The notes: a model not told the origin generated them from the letters alone. Positions 17,138 through 26,776 are shown, counted from the stretch's first letter. The stretch is DNA of 64,000 nucleotides from an uncultured Collinsella sp. (GCA_900541695.1 UQKL01000010.1:25890-89889); one strand, 5' to 3'. A program made the numbers and translations.

Positions 17138-18660
17138 CGGCGTTCGAAACTTTTGCCGTTCACGCAGCCTGTATCCGCGGCGTCGAGGCGATTCCCGTCA
17201 CGGTCGAGGTTTCGCTTGCGGGCGGCATTCCGGGCATACAAATGCTCGGCATCCCGAGTATGGAGGTCATGGAGTCGCGTGGGCGCATTCGCTGCGCGAT
17301 GCGCTCTGCCGGATTCGAGATCCCGCGCTCGGGCATTACGGTCAATCTGGCGCCGGGCGATATCCGAAAGACCGGTAGCGGCTTTGACCTGCCGATAGCC
17401 ATTGCGGTGCTTGCGGCCGATGGGCAGATTCCCCGCGACAATCTCGACCGCTGCCTCATTGCCGGCGAGCTCGGCTTGGATGGCACGGTGCTTCCCGTCA
17501 AGGGCGAGGTGGCGTTCCAGCTACTGGCTCGCGATATGGGGCTGTCTTTTATCGCCGGTAGGTCCGACCAGCATGTTCCGCTTGCGGGCGTCGACTGCGG
17601 TTTTATCGATCATCTGTCGCAGCTTGCCCGCGGTATGGGCGAGGCAGCTCGGCATTATTTGGATTCCGAGGGCGTCGAGGCCTCTTTTGAGCCCGAGCTC
17701 GATTATGCCGACGTGTTGGGGCAGGAGGTCGCCAAGCGTGGCATGGCGCTTGCGGCGGCAGGGGAGCTGGGCTTGCTTATGATTGGGTCTCCGGGATCGG
17801 GCAAGACCATGCTTGCGCGCCGCATGACGGGTATCTTGCCCGAGCTTTCCGTCGAGGATCAGCAGGAGGCATTGTGTATCCATTCGGTCTTGGGTGAGAA
17901 CATCGATGGCCTGCTTGCGGGGCATCGGCCGTTTCGTAGTCCCCATCACAGCATTTCGACTGCGGGCCTTATTGGCGGAGGGCGCCCGGTGCATCCGGGC
18001 GAGATCAGCCTTGCCCATGGCGGCGTGCTCTTTTTGGACGAGCTTGCCGAGTTTCCCACCGGTGTGCTGCAGACGCTTCGTCAGCCTATCGAGCGCGGCT
18101 ATGTCAGAATCGTGCGCGTCGATGGCGCCTTTACGTTTCCCTCGCGCTTTCAGCTGCTTGCGGCGAGCAATCCCTGCCCCTGCGGTTTTTTGGGCGATCG
18201 CGAGGTTCCGTGTCGTTGCTCGGCATCGATGGTCGAGCGCTATCGGTCCAAGCTGCGTGGTCCCTTGGCCGACCGCATCGACCTGATGATCGACGTGTCC
18301 CGCCCCGATCCGCAGGTGATTATCGAGGGCGCCGAGGGCATGTCGTCGGCCGAGCTGCGCGACTACGTTGTCCGCGGTCGGGCTTTTCGTGCCTGGCGCG
18401 AGACTCATATGGACGATGCGGACGCTGAGGCCGAGGACGATGAGTCCCGCTCTATCGATGGTGTTGTGTCGACCTTTGCGCTCGATCAGGCGGCGGAAAC
18501 GTGCGTGCTCGGCCTGTCGAAGCGCACGCATCTCACGGGGCGCGGCATCGTGCGCCTGGTGCGCATCGCGCGCACGATCGCCGATGTCGCCGAAAGCGAG
18601 CGGGTGACGCAAGATCATGTGCTCGAGGCCGCGATGTATCAGGGAAGGAGGGACCAGTGA
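17134..18660 (+). CDS. comM: ComM/YifB family AAA+ ATPase
   Basis: This Mg-chelatase-like AAA+ protein is a branch-migration helicase that helps integrate transforming DNA in Gram-negatives. An N-terminal Lon-protease-like fold (MLGIPSMEVMESRGRIR) is followed by Walker A GSPGSGKTMLARR, SPHHSIS, Walker B LFLDELAEF and a Cys cluster (NPCPCGFLGD, PCRC). The GTG start at 17134 overlaps the yraN stop as GTGA. At 508 residues the length is standard. The comM-dprA adjacency supports a role in DNA uptake. Confidence 0.93.
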   Translation: MTAFETFAVHAACIRGVEAIPVTVEVSLAGGIPGIQMLGIPSMEVMESRGRIRCAMRSAGFEIPRSGITVNLAPGDIRKTGSGFDLPIAIAVLAADGQIPRDNLDRCLIAGELGLDGTVLPVKGEVAFQLLARDMGLSFIAGRSDQHVPLAGVDCGFIDHLSQLARGMGEAARHYLDSEGVEASFEPELDYADVLGQEVAKRGMALAAAGELGLLMIGSPGSGKTMLARRMTGILPELSVEDQQEALCIHSVLGENIDGLLAGHRPFRSPHHSISTAGLIGGGRPVHPGEISLAHGGVLFLDELAEFPTGVLQTLRQPIERGYVRIVRVDGAFTFPSRFQLLAASNPCPCGFLGDREVPCRCSASMVERYRSKLRGPLADRIDLMIDVSRPDPQVIIEGAEGMSSAELRDYVVRGRAFRAWRETHMDDADAEAEDDESRSIDGVVSTFALDQAAETCVLGLSKRTHLTGRGIVRLVRIARTIADVAESERVTQDHVLEAAMYQGRRDQ

Positions 18661-19592
18661 TGGGTGAGGTCCGCTATGAACTGCATCCCGGTGATAGGCT
18701 GTTTCCCGCTACTGTTCTGGAACTTTCCGATGTGCCGCAGACGTTGTTCGTCCGTGGCGACCCGGAGGTGCTCTCGACGCCGGCGCTCTCGATTATCGGT
18801 GCGCGCAAGGCGTCTCCCTACGGTCTTGCCGTCGCGGAGCTTGCAGCCAAGGTTGCCGTGGAAGCGGGGGTGACGGTGGTCTCGGGCGGTGCGGTCGGCT
18901 GCGACCAGGCCTCGGGTTGGGCCGCGGTCAACGCCGGGGGCAGGCACGTCTTAGTTTTGGGTACGGGCGCCGACGTGGTCTACCCGCGCTCGAGCGCGGG
19001 GCTTATCGCCCGTACGCTCGATACGGGCGGCGCGGTCGTGTCCATCTCGCCGTGGGGCATGGGGCCGCGCAAGTTTGCCTTCCCGCGCCGCAACCGCGTG
19101 ATCGCTGCGCTGTCGCAGGCGCTCTTTGTATCGGAGGCCGGCATGCCATCCGGAACGTTTTCTACCGCCGAGGCCGCCATGGACCTGGGGCGCGAACTGC
19201 TTGCGGTACCGGGCTCCATTTTGTCGCCCGAGTCGCGCGGGACCAACTATCTCATTGCCAACGGGGCCTGCTGCATTATTGACGAGGAGTCCATCGAGAT
19301 GGCCATCTCTCGAATCTACGGTACCCTGCGCTATTCGCGTCCCGATGCGCCCGGCATCGCCGACCTGGATGCCACACAGCAGACTGTGATGCATGCCCTC
19401 ATCGCCTCGCCGCTCAAGGTTGAAGACATCGCCACACTCGTCTCCCTCGATGCCGTCGGCGTGCTCAAGCTCCTGGGCTCGCTCGAGCTCGAGGGCCTCA
19501 TCGAGCGCATGATGGATGGAAGGTATGCGCCCTCCAAGTTTGCCCTTCACGCCCAGACGCCCTTCGGTCACAATGGAAAACGTGTCAATTAG
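18660..19592 (+). CDS. dprA: DNA processing protein DprA
   Basis: DprA loads RecA onto incoming single-stranded DNA during transformation. The Rossmann-like domain shows IIGARKASPYG, VVSGGAVGCDQASGWAA, LGTGADVVYPRSS and FPRRNRVIAALSQALFVSEA. A C-terminal winged-helix-like region follows. The ATG at 18660 overlaps the comM stop (TGATG) and has GAAGGAGGGA upstream; GTG 18657 is also possible. At 310 residues it lacks the N-terminal SAM domain of the longest homologues. Confidence 0.93.
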   Translation: MGEVRYELHPGDRLFPATVLELSDVPQTLFVRGDPEVLSTPALSIIGARKASPYGLAVAELAAKVAVEAGVTVVSGGAVGCDQASGWAAVNAGGRHVLVLGTGADVVYPRSSAGLIARTLDTGGAVVSISPWGMGPRKFAFPRRNRVIAALSQALFVSEAGMPSGTFSTAEAAMDLGRELLAVPGSILSPESRGTNYLIANGACCIIDEESIEMAISRIYGTLRYSRPDAPGIADLDATQQTVMHALIASPLKVEDIATLVSLDAVGVLKLLGSLELEGLIERMMDGRYAPSKFALHAQTPFGHNGKRVN

Positions 19593-19606
19593 AAAGGTGT
19601 TTGCAG

Positions 19607-20944
19607 ATGCTGTTTGATCAGGTGACGGTTATCGGTGGCGGTCTGGCGGGATCGGAATGCGCGATTCAGCTGGCAGATCGCGGGTTCGCCGTAAAGCTGT
19701 GCGAGATGCGCCCGCAGGTGAGCTCTCCTGCCCACCATACCGATCACTTGGCGGAGCTCGTCTGCTCCAATTCGTTTAAGTCGACCCGTCCCGATTCCGC
19801 CGCCGGCCTGCTGAAGGCCGAGCTCGAGCGCATGGGCTCGGTGCTGCTCGACTGCGCTCATCGTGCGGCCGTTCCCGCTGGCGGCGCCCTGGCGGTCGAC
19901 CGCGTCAAGTTTTCCGAGCTCGTCGAGGCCGAGGTTGCCGCCCGCCCCAATATCGAGGTCGTCCACGGTGAGGTCACCCAGATCCCCGAGGGTCATGTGG
20001 TTATCGCCGCGGGCCCCTTGTGCTCGCCGGCATTGAGCGGGGAGGTCATGAAGCTTGTCGGTGGTGACGCCCTGGCGTTCTTTGACGCGGCCGCCCCGAT
20101 CGTCGATGCCTCGACGCTCGATATGGACGTGCTGTTCTCGCAGTCGCGCTACGAGGAGCAGGGGAGTGGCGACTATCTCAATGCCCCGCTCAACAAGGAA
20201 GAGTACGAGGCCTTTATCGAGGCACTCACCACGGCCGATCGCGTGGTGCTCAAGGATTTTGAGGGCGGTGACCTGTTCCAGGCCTGCCAGCCTGCCGAGG
20301 AGGTTGCGCGCACGGGCAAGGATGCCATCCGCTTTGGCGCCATGAAGCCCGTCGGGCTCACCGACCCGCGCACCGGTCGCCGTCCCTGGGCGGCAATTCA
20401 GCTGCGCGCCGAGAACAAGGAGAAGACCGCCTATAACCTGGTTGGCTTCCAGACCAACCTGACCTTCGGCGAACAGAAGCGCGTCTTCCATATGGTTCCC
20501 GGCCTGGAGAACGCCGAGTTCTTCCGCTACGGCGTCATGCACCGCAACACCTTTGTCGATGCGCCGCACGTGCTCGATGGCACCTTTGCCGTGCCCGGCA
20601 CGAGCGTGCGTCTTGCCGGCCAGATTACCGGTACCGAGGGGTATATGGAGGCCGTGGCGACGGGTCTGCTCGCCGCGCTCAACACCTATGCCGAGGCAAT
20701 CGAGGCGGAGCCTGTTGAGCTGCCGCGCGTGGGCGCCCTAGGCGCACTCGTGGGCTATGCGACCGATCCGGCTACGGTGGGCTATCAGCCCATGCACGTC
20801 AACTTTGGGCTCGTGCCGCCGCTCGAGGACGGTAAGCGTCGCAGCAAGCGCGATCGTTACCAGGCCTACGCGGATCGCGCCCTTAAGGCCCTGGATGCTT
20901 ATCTGGAATCGCGCTCCGATCTGTTTGGAGGCGAGAGGTCATAG
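19607..20944 (+). CDS. trmFO: tRNA (uracil-5-)-methyltransferase, folate-dependent, TrmFO
   Basis: TrmFO makes m5U54 in tRNA using methylene-tetrahydrofolate and FAD. The N-terminal dinucleotide motif VIGGGLAGSECAIQLADRG and the TrmFO block HHTDHLAELVCSNSFKS are clear. ATG 19607 is chosen for the AAAGGTG site 7 nt upstream. At 445 residues it is full length. Its TAG stop overlaps the apparent ATA start of the next gene. Confidence 0.95.
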   Translation: MLFDQVTVIGGGLAGSECAIQLADRGFAVKLCEMRPQVSSPAHHTDHLAELVCSNSFKSTRPDSAAGLLKAELERMGSVLLDCAHRAAVPAGGALAVDRVKFSELVEAEVAARPNIEVVHGEVTQIPEGHVVIAAGPLCSPALSGEVMKLVGGDALAFFDAAAPIVDASTLDMDVLFSQSRYEEQGSGDYLNAPLNKEEYEAFIEALTTADRVVLKDFEGGDLFQACQPAEEVARTGKDAIRFGAMKPVGLTDPRTGRRPWAAIQLRAENKEKTAYNLVGFQTNLTFGEQKRVFHMVPGLENAEFFRYGVMHRNTFVDAPHVLDGTFAVPGTSVRLAGQITGTEGYMEAVATGLLAALNTYAEAIEAEPVELPRVGALGALVGYATDPATVGYQPMHVNFGLVPPLEDGKRRSKRDRYQAYADRALKALDAYLESRSDLFGGERS

Positions 20945-21861
20945 CCTTTGACCTGTACGATGCCGTCGACTCGTTCATCGCCTACATTGCACGCGTCGAA
21001 GGGCTCGCTCCCAATACGGTAACCGCCTACGCCTCGCGGCTCGAGCACTTCGCCGCGTGGTGCGACCGTGAGGGCATCGACGCTCGCGTCGCCGACGTAC
21101 GGACCGTTCGCTCCTATTTGGCCGAGCTGTCGCGTGGCCAGGTGGCGGCTCGGACCCTTGCGGCGCATCTGTCTGCCATTCGCTCGCTCTATCGGTGGAT
21201 GGCTGCCGAGGGAATCGTTGAGGGCGATGCGGTCTCGGCGATATCCTCGCCCAAACTGCCGCGCGATCTTCCCGGTGTGCTGACGACCCGGCAAGTCGAG
21301 GCGTTGCTCGAGGCCCCCGACACCTCGACGCCTTCGGGGCTGCGTGATGCAGCGATGCTCGAGCTGCTCTATGCCTCCGGCGCGCGAATCTCGGAGCTCG
21401 CGGCGCTCAACGTGGAGTCCATTGCTTGGTCAGAGCGAACGCTGCGACTTTGGGGCAAGGGGAGCAAGGAGCGTATCGTGCCCCTCTATCGGCGCGCTCT
21501 CGAGGCTACCCGCCGCTATATTGAGGAAGGGAGGCTACAGCTCCTTGCGCAGGCAAAGCGCAGCGACGATGCGAACGGCGTGCATCCGCTGTTTATCTCG
21601 GCGCGCGGAAACCGCATGAGTGCCGCCATGCTGAGGAGGCGTTTCCACATGCTTGCGGCACTTGCCGGCATTCCTGCCGACATCGCCCCGCATGCGATGC
21701 GCCACACCTTTGCGACCGACCTGCTCGAGGGCGGCGCGGATCTGCGCTCGGTTCAGGAGCTGCTGGGGCATGCGAGCTTGTCCACGACGCAGATCTATAC
21801 GCACCTCACGCCCGACCGACTCAAGCGTGCCGTGAGTCAGGCACACCCCCGCGGCGAGTAG
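20941..21861 (+). CDS. xerC: Tyrosine recombinase XerC/XerD, apparent ATA start
   Basis: This Xer recombinase resolves chromosome dimers. The catalytic region contains GARISEL (Arg), KGSKERIVPL, HAMRHTFATDLLEGG (HxxR), GHASLSTTQIYTHL (His, nucleophile Tyr), and the end HPRGE. The N-terminal SAM-like core domain (FDLYDAVDSFIAYIARVEG, then APNTVTAYASRLEHF) is intact upstream. No ATG, GTG or TTG occurs in frame between the upstream stop at 20884 and TTG 21118, which would delete that domain. ATA at 20941 has GGAGG 9 nt upstream and overlaps the trmFO stop as ATAG, giving a normal 306 residues; CTG 20953 is the alternative. XerC over XerD rests on the neighbourhood. Confidence 0.88.
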   Translation: MAFDLYDAVDSFIAYIARVEGLAPNTVTAYASRLEHFAAWCDREGIDARVADVRTVRSYLAELSRGQVAARTLAAHLSAIRSLYRWMAAEGIVEGDAVSAISSPKLPRDLPGVLTTRQVEALLEAPDTSTPSGLRDAAMLELLYASGARISELAALNVESIAWSERTLRLWGKGSKERIVPLYRRALEATRRYIEEGRLQLLAQAKRSDDANGVHPLFISARGNRMSAAMLRRRFHMLAALAGIPADIAPHAMRHTFATDLLEGGADLRSVQELLGHASLSTTQIYTHLTPDRLKRAVSQAHPRGE

Positions 21862-21909
21862 GAGAAGGGCCTCCCGCGCCGCACCGAGGTGTGTGGTTTT
21901 GATTGCGGG

Positions 21910-21938
21910 TTGGCAGGAAGAGGCAATCCTGCTATCAT
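21910..21938 (+). promoter_or_regulatory. Promoter of rpsB-tsf
   Basis: TTGGCA, a 17 bp spacer and TATCAT, with an extended TG before the -10 (TGCTATCAT). It predicts a leader of roughly 135 nt before rpsB. Confidence 0.75.
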
Positions 21939-21944
21939 TCATCG

Positions 21945-22079
21945 GGTTGCTTCACGGCAACAGGTTTTTATCACGCACGCGCGGCTACTTCATACCGTGG
22001 TGCCCGGGCTTTGGTAGCACATGTCCGGGTTGGTTTTGGAGGATGACCCCGCGCGGAGGCAAACCACAGGAGGTTTAAT
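21945..22079 (+). promoter_or_regulatory. Long 5' leader of rpsB
   Basis: The predicted untranslated leader contains CCCGG...CCGGG and GGTTTTG...CAAACC pairings. The second ends just before the AGGAGG site of rpsB. S2 represses its own mRNA in some bacteria, so autoregulation is possible. No match to a known leader class is claimed. Confidence 0.35.
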
Positions 22080-22808
22080 ATGGCTACCAAGATTAATATC
22101 CGCACCCTGCTCGAGGCCGGCTGCCACTTCGGTCACCAGACCCGTCGCTGGAACCCCAAGATGAAGCCGTTCATCTTCGGTGAGCGCAACGGCATCTACA
22201 TCCTCGACCTCAAGCAGACCATCCTTGATGCCGATCAGGCCTACACCTTCGTCAAGAACGTCGCCAAGGGCGGCAACGTGCTGTTCGTCGGCACCAAGAA
22301 GCAGGCTCAGGAGGCCGTTAAGAACGCCGCTGAGCGCGCCAACATGCCTTACATCAACCAGCGTTGGCTCGGCGGCATGCTGACCAACTTCGTCACCATC
22401 CGCTCCCGCATCAACCGCATGGAGGAGCTCGAGGCCATGGTCGAGGACGGCCGCATGGCAGTGCTGCCCAAGAAGGAGCAGGCAGTGCTCGGCAAGGAGC
22501 TCGCTAAGCTCCAGACCAACCTCGGTGGCGCCCGCGACATGAAGGGTCTGCCCCAGGCTCTCTTCGTCATCGACACCAAGCGCGAGGAGAACGCCATCAA
22601 GGAGGCCCAGCGCCTGAACATCCCCGTCGTCGCTCTGATCGACACCAACTCCGATCCCGACGAGGTCGAGTACGGCATCCCCTGCAACGATGACGCCATC
22701 TCCGCTGTCACCCTTATGTGCGAGCTCATGGCCGACGCCTGCCTCGCTGGCTCCGGTAAGGAGCAGGTCTCCGAGGCCGAGATGGCCGCCGAGCCCAAGG
22801 CCGAGTAA
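22080..22808 (+). CDS. rpsB: 30S ribosomal protein S2
   Basis: S2 of the small subunit. The start [20 protein letters not shown] and the block [14 protein letters not shown] are universal S2 sequences. At 242 residues it is typical. CACAGGAGG lies upstream of the ATG. tsf follows after a 45 nt gap without a terminator, the usual rpsB-tsf pair. Confidence 0.98.
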   Translation: MATKINIRTLLEAGCHFGHQTRRWNPKMKPFIFGERNGIYILDLKQTILDADQAYTFVKNVAKGGNVLFVGTKKQAQEAVKNAAERANMPYINQRWLGGMLTNFVTIRSRINRMEELEAMVEDGRMAVLPKKEQAVLGKELAKLQTNLGGARDMKGLPQALFVIDTKREENAIKEAQRLNIPVVALIDTNSDPDEVEYGIPCNDDAISAVTLMCELMADACLAGSGKEQVSEAEMAAEPKAE

Positions 22809-22853
22809 ATCAGTCCTATTTAAGTCTTTTTCATCTCTTTGAAAGGAACCACA

Positions 22854-23723
22854 ATGGCCCAGATTACTGCCGCTATGGTCAAGCAGCTCCGCGAGATGAC
22901 CGACTCCCCGATGATGGAGTGCAAGAAGGCTCTCGTCGAGGCTGACGGCGACATGGACGTCGCTGTTGACGTTCTGCGCAAGAACGGCCTCGCCAAGGCT
23001 GCCAAGAAGGCTGGTCGTGAGACCAACGAGGGCGCTGTCGCCGCGTTCGTCTCCGAGGACGGCAAGTCCGGCGCTCTGCTCGAGCTTTCCTGCGAGACCG
23101 ACTTCGTCGGCTCCAACGCCAAGTTCACCGGCTTTGCTTCCAAGGTCGCCGAGGTTGTCGCTACCACCGAGCCGGCCGATGTCGATGCTCTGCTCGAGAA
23201 GCCGATGGGCGAGGAGACCGTTTCCTCCGAGCTCACCGAGATGATTCACATCATGGGCGAGAACATGAAGATCGCTCGTTTCTCCGCTCGCAAGGCCGAG
23301 AACGGCGCTCTCGCTTCTTACATCCACATGGGTGGTAAGATCGGCGTCCTCGTCGAGTTCGCCTTCGAGAAGGCCGAGACCGCTCAGGCCGAGTCCTTCA
23401 AGACCTTCGCTCACGACGTTGCCCTTCAGGTTGCCGCCGTCGCCCCGATTTGCGCTACCCGCGATCAGGTTCCGGCCGAGACCGTCGAGCACGAGAAGGA
23501 GATCTACATGGCTCAGGCTGCCGAGTCCGGCAAGCCCGAGGCTATCCAGGAGAAGATGGCTGTTGGCCGTCTGGAGAAGTTCTACAAGCAGTCCGTGCTC
23601 ACCGAGCAGGAGTTCATCAAGGACAGCTCCCTCACCATCAAGAAGTACGCTGAGCAGGTCTCCAAGGAGCTCGGCGATAGCATTACCGTCGTTGCCTTCG
23701 ACCGTCTGGTCCGTGGCGAGTAA
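22854..23723 (+). CDS. tsf: Translation elongation factor Ts
   Basis: EF-Ts is the nucleotide exchange factor of EF-Tu. The conserved N-terminus (VKQLREMTDSPMMECKKAL) and the core motif SCETDFVGSN are present in 289 residues. ATG 22854 has GAAAGGA 7 nt upstream. A strong terminator follows. Confidence 0.97.
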   Translation: MAQITAAMVKQLREMTDSPMMECKKALVEADGDMDVAVDVLRKNGLAKAAKKAGRETNEGAVAAFVSEDGKSGALLELSCETDFVGSNAKFTGFASKVAEVVATTEPADVDALLEKPMGEETVSSELTEMIHIMGENMKIARFSARKAENGALASYIHMGGKIGVLVEFAFEKAETAQAESFKTFAHDVALQVAAVAPICATRDQVPAETVEHEKEIYMAQAAESGKPEAIQEKMAVGRLEKFYKQSVLTEQEFIKDSSLTIKKYAEQVSKELGDSITVVAFDRLVRGE

Positions 23724-23746
23724 ATAAGCTCTTGTAGCTGGTAATG

Positions 23747-23781
23747 AGCAGGCTGTGGGTTTTACTCACAGCCTGCTTTTT
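23747..23781 (+). terminator. Rho-independent terminator after tsf
   Basis: AGCAGGCTGTG and CACAGCCTGCT pair perfectly (11 bp), followed by TTTTTC. A smaller GGCTCT/AGAGCC hairpin lies just downstream, before the pyrH promoter. Confidence 0.9.
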
Positions 23782-23812
23782 CATGGCTCTTATCAGAGCC
23801 TTTGCTATCATA

Positions 23813-23821
23813 TTGAGAGTC
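23813..23821 (+). promoter_or_regulatory. Extended -10 of the pyrH operon
   Basis: TGCTATCAT, identical to the -10 region of rpsB, lies 20 bp before the pyrH start. No clear -35 is visible. Confidence 0.5.
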
Positions 23822-23840
23822 TAATTAAAGGAGGATCGCT

Positions 23841-24563
23841 TTGTCCGACATCCGATATAAACGCGTGCTTCTGAAGCTTTCCGGCGAAGCACTGATGGGC
23901 GACGGCCAATATGGCATCGACCCCAAGATTACCGACCATCTTGCCAAGCAGGTCAAGGAGCTGCTCGCCGTTGGCCATGAGGTCGGCGTTGTTGTCGGCG
24001 GCGGCAACATTTTCCGCGGCATGGCCGGCGCTGCCGGTGGCATGGAGCGCGCCCAGGCCGACTACATGGGCATGCTGGCAACCGTTATGAACGCGCTTGC
24101 CCTGCAGGATGCCTTTGAGCACAACGATGTTCCCTGCCGCGTGATGAGCGCTATCCAGATGAATGAGATCTGCGAGCCCTATATTCGCCGTCGCGCCATC
24201 AACCACCTTTCCAAGGGTAATGTCGTTATTTTTGCCGCCGGTTCGGGCAATCCGTACTTTACGACCGACACCGCCGCGGCTCTTCGTGCCTGCGAGATCG
24301 GTGCCGAGATTCTGATTAAGGCCACCAAGGTTGACGGCATCTACGACAAGGATCCTGTCAAGTGTTCCGATGCCGTCCGTTTTGACAAGATTACCTATCA
24401 CGAGGTTCTCGTCCGCGGTCTGCAGGTTATGGATTCCACGGCCACGGCGCTGTGCCAGGATAACCGTATGCCGATTTTGGTCCTCAACATCGATGGCGAG
24501 GACACCGTCAAACGCGCGCTTTCGGGTGAGCCCGTCGGCACGCTCGTCTATCAGGAGGATTAA
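23841..24563 (+). CDS. pyrH: UMP kinase
   Basis: PyrH phosphorylates UMP to UDP and is allosterically controlled by GTP and UTP. The amino-acid-kinase fold shows [24 protein letters not shown], and [17 protein letters not shown] start at 23841 has AAAGGAGG 7 nt upstream. It heads the pyrH-frr-uppS-cdsA-dxr-rseP-ispG-proS run. Confidence 0.97.
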   Translation: MSDIRYKRVLLKLSGEALMGDGQYGIDPKITDHLAKQVKELLAVGHEVGVVVGGGNIFRGMAGAAGGMERAQADYMGMLATVMNALALQDAFEHNDVPCRVMSAIQMNEICEPYIRRRAINHLSKGNVVIFAAGSGNPYFTTDTAAALRACEIGAEILIKATKVDGIYDKDPVKCSDAVRFDKITYHEVLVRGLQVMDSTATALCQDNRMPILVLNIDGEDTVKRALSGEPVGTLVYQED

Positions 24564-24565
24564 GC

Positions 24566-25102
24566 ATGGCAGAGAATATCACCGCCCACATGGACAAGTC
24601 GCTCGAGTCCCTCAAGCACAACTTCTCCAAGGTTCGCACGGGCCGCGCCAACGCTAACATTCTGTCCGACATTTCGGTCGATTACTACGGTGTTCCCACG
24701 CCGGTTACCCAGGTTGCCGCCGTTAAGACCCCCGAGGCTCACATGCTGCTTATCGAGCCCTGGGACAAGGCGCTCGTCAACGCAATCGTGAAGGCTATCA
24801 GCGCTTCCGATCTGGGCATTACTCCCAACTCTGACGGTACCGTCGTGCGCCTGCCGTTCCCGGCTCCCACCGAGGAGCGTCGTCGCGAGCTCGTCAAGGA
24901 GTGCCGCGAGTATGCCGAGCAGGCCAAGGTCTCCATTCGCAACATCCGTCGCGACTTTAACAACAAGCTCGAGCGCGACGAAGAGCTCACCGAGGACGAT
25001 GTCCGTCGCGAGCAGGCCAAGGTCCAGAAGCATACCGATGAGTATGTTGCCAAGGTCGAGGAGCTTCTGAAGGAAAAAGAAGCCGAGGTCATGGAGATCT
25101 AA
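24566..25102 (+). CDS. frr: Ribosome recycling factor
   Basis: RRF splits post-termination ribosomes with EF-G. FSKVRTGRANANILSDISVDYYG and the C-terminal helix ending KEKEAEVMEI are typical. The 178-residue protein starts 2 nt after the pyrH stop, with AGGAGG inside the pyrH end. Confidence 0.97.
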   Translation: MAENITAHMDKSLESLKHNFSKVRTGRANANILSDISVDYYGVPTPVTQVAAVKTPEAHMLLIEPWDKALVNAIVKAISASDLGITPNSDGTVVRLPFPAPTEERRRELVKECREYAEQAKVSIRNIRRDFNNKLERDEELTEDDVRREQAKVQKHTDEYVAKVEELLKEKEAEVMEI

Positions 25103-25103
25103 G

Positions 25104-25898
25104 GTGCAATACGACGAGAACAAACTGGTCGAGTACTTTGCCGACGCCCCTGCGGGCGTCGGTTTTTCCGACCTTGACCTCAATAAGATTCCGCATCATA
25201 TTTCGTGCATCATGGACGGTAACGGTCGCTGGGCCACGGCGCGCGGTCTTGCCCGCACCGAGGGACACAAGGCCGGTATCGTCTCCCTGCGCGAGATTAT
25301 TACCGCATGCGTGCGTTTGGGCGTCGACGTCCTTTCGGTCTATGCGTTTTCCACCGAAAACTGGAATCGTCCTCAGCATGAGGTCAACGTTTTAATGCAT
25401 CTGTTTGCTAAGACGTTTATCGATGAGCTGCCGCTGCTTAAGCGCGAAAACGTGCGCGTTGTCTTTTTGGGCGATATATCCGCACTGCCCAAGAAGACCC
25501 GCGATGTCTTTGAGCGAGGTCTTGCCGAGTGTGCCGACCATACCGGCATGACGCTGGCACTTGCCGTCAACTACGGAGCCCGTGCCGAGATCACCCGTGC
25601 CGTCCGTCAGATCGCGCTCGATGCCGCTGCCGGAAAGATCGTTCCGGCCGCTATCGACGATGATATGGTTGCTTCGCACCTGTACACCGCTGGGCTACCC
25701 GATCCTGAGCTTGTGATTCGAACCTCCGGCGAGCTTCGCCTTTCGAACTATCTGCTGTGGCAGGTTGCCTATTCCGAGTTTTATGTCACCGATACCTATT
25801 GGCCCGACTTTGATCGTTGGGGTCTTGTCAACGCCATTTTGGCCTATCAGGGCCGCGACCGTAGGTTTGGTGGACTGAGCAAGACCGAGGAGGCTTAA
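25104..25898 (+). CDS. uppS: Isoprenyl (undecaprenyl) diphosphate synthase
   Basis: A cis-prenyltransferase that makes the undecaprenyl carrier for cell wall synthesis. The Asp in IMDGNGRWA, the EGHKAG block, FSTENWNRP and the C-terminal IRTSGELRLSNYLLWQ with SEFYVTD are all present. The GTG start is 1 nt after the frr stop. About 25 extra N-terminal residues precede the core. A different chain length cannot be excluded. Confidence 0.93.
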   Translation: MQYDENKLVEYFADAPAGVGFSDLDLNKIPHHISCIMDGNGRWATARGLARTEGHKAGIVSLREIITACVRLGVDVLSVYAFSTENWNRPQHEVNVLMHLFAKTFIDELPLLKRENVRVVFLGDISALPKKTRDVFERGLAECADHTGMTLALAVNYGARAEITRAVRQIALDAAAGKIVPAAIDDDMVASHLYTAGLPDPELVIRTSGELRLSNYLLWQVAYSEFYVTDTYWPDFDRWGLVNAILAYQGRDRRFGGLSKTEEA

Positions 25899-25900
25899 TC

Positions 25901-26776
25901 GTGTCCGATCGTCCCAAGGCGTCTGCTCCCAAGGCGCCTACCGCCAAGAGCGGCGCGGCCGCGACTTCGTGGCTTGCCGGCTTTATTACCCGTGCCGCCG
26001 CAGGTATCGTCTACGCCGTCGTATTTATTCTCTGCCTGGTTTTGGGTATCGTTCCCACCGCCATCTTCGTCTCCGTCATGAGCGGCCTGTGCTGCTTTGA
26101 GTATTTCCGCATGACGAAGCTCGATGGCAAGGTGGCCAACGAGCGCCTGGGTATCGCTGCCGCCGTGCTCTTTCCGCTCTCGGCGCTGGGCGACTCGCTG
26201 CTGTTGAATGCGCTGCTTTTTGCATTGATGCTTGCGGTGGGCATTTGGTATGTCTGTTCGTCGCGTACCCGCATATCCGATGTGGCTGTGACACTCATGG
26301 GTCCCATCTACACCGGTTTTATGCTGTCGGCCATCGTGCTGCTGCGCGATGCCGTGCCCGGTTTTGCCGGCGCCCTGCTTTCGGTGGGTGTTTGCGCGTC
26401 TCTCTGGGTCTCCGATTCGTTTGCCTACATCGTGGGCAGCCGTATCGGCAAGCACAAGATGGTCCCCAAGATCTCTCCCAAAAAGAGCTGGGAGGGCTTT
26501 GTCGGCGGCATCTTGGGCTCGGTTCTTATCTGGCTTATTTTGTGGGCGACGCATTTCTATAAGCTGAGCTTGCCCTATGCGCTGCTTTGCGGCGTGGTTG
26601 TGTCCATCCTGGGCGTTATCGGTGACCTCATCGAGTCACGCATCAAGCGTGGCGTGGGCGTCAAGGATTCTGGCAACCTTATTCCGGGCCATGGCGGCAT
26701 GCTCGATCGTAGCGACTCGCTTATCTTTGGCTGCATTACCGCGCAGCTGCTTTTGATGATCGGAGGCGTGCTGTAA
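25901..26776 (+). CDS. cdsA: Phosphatidate cytidylyltransferase
   Basis: CdsA makes CDP-diacylglycerol, the precursor of phospholipids. The 291-residue protein is polytopic, with about seven or eight membrane segments, and carries the family signature near the C-terminus (GDLIESRIKRGVGVKDSGN, then PGHGGMLDRSDS). The N-terminal 25 residues are hydrophilic and Lys/Ala-rich. GTG 25901 follows GAGGAGG. It lies between uppS and dxr, a common envelope-lipid arrangement. Confidence 0.94.
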   Translation: MSDRPKASAPKAPTAKSGAAATSWLAGFITRAAAGIVYAVVFILCLVLGIVPTAIFVSVMSGLCCFEYFRMTKLDGKVANERLGIAAAVLFPLSALGDSLLLNALLFALMLAVGIWYVCSSRTRISDVAVTLMGPIYTGFMLSAIVLLRDAVPGFAGALLSVGVCASLWVSDSFAYIVGSRIGKHKMVPKISPKKSWEGFVGGILGSVLIWLILWATHFYKLSLPYALLCGVVVSILGVIGDLIESRIKRGVGVKDSGNLIPGHGGMLDRSDSLIFGCITAQLLLMIGGVL

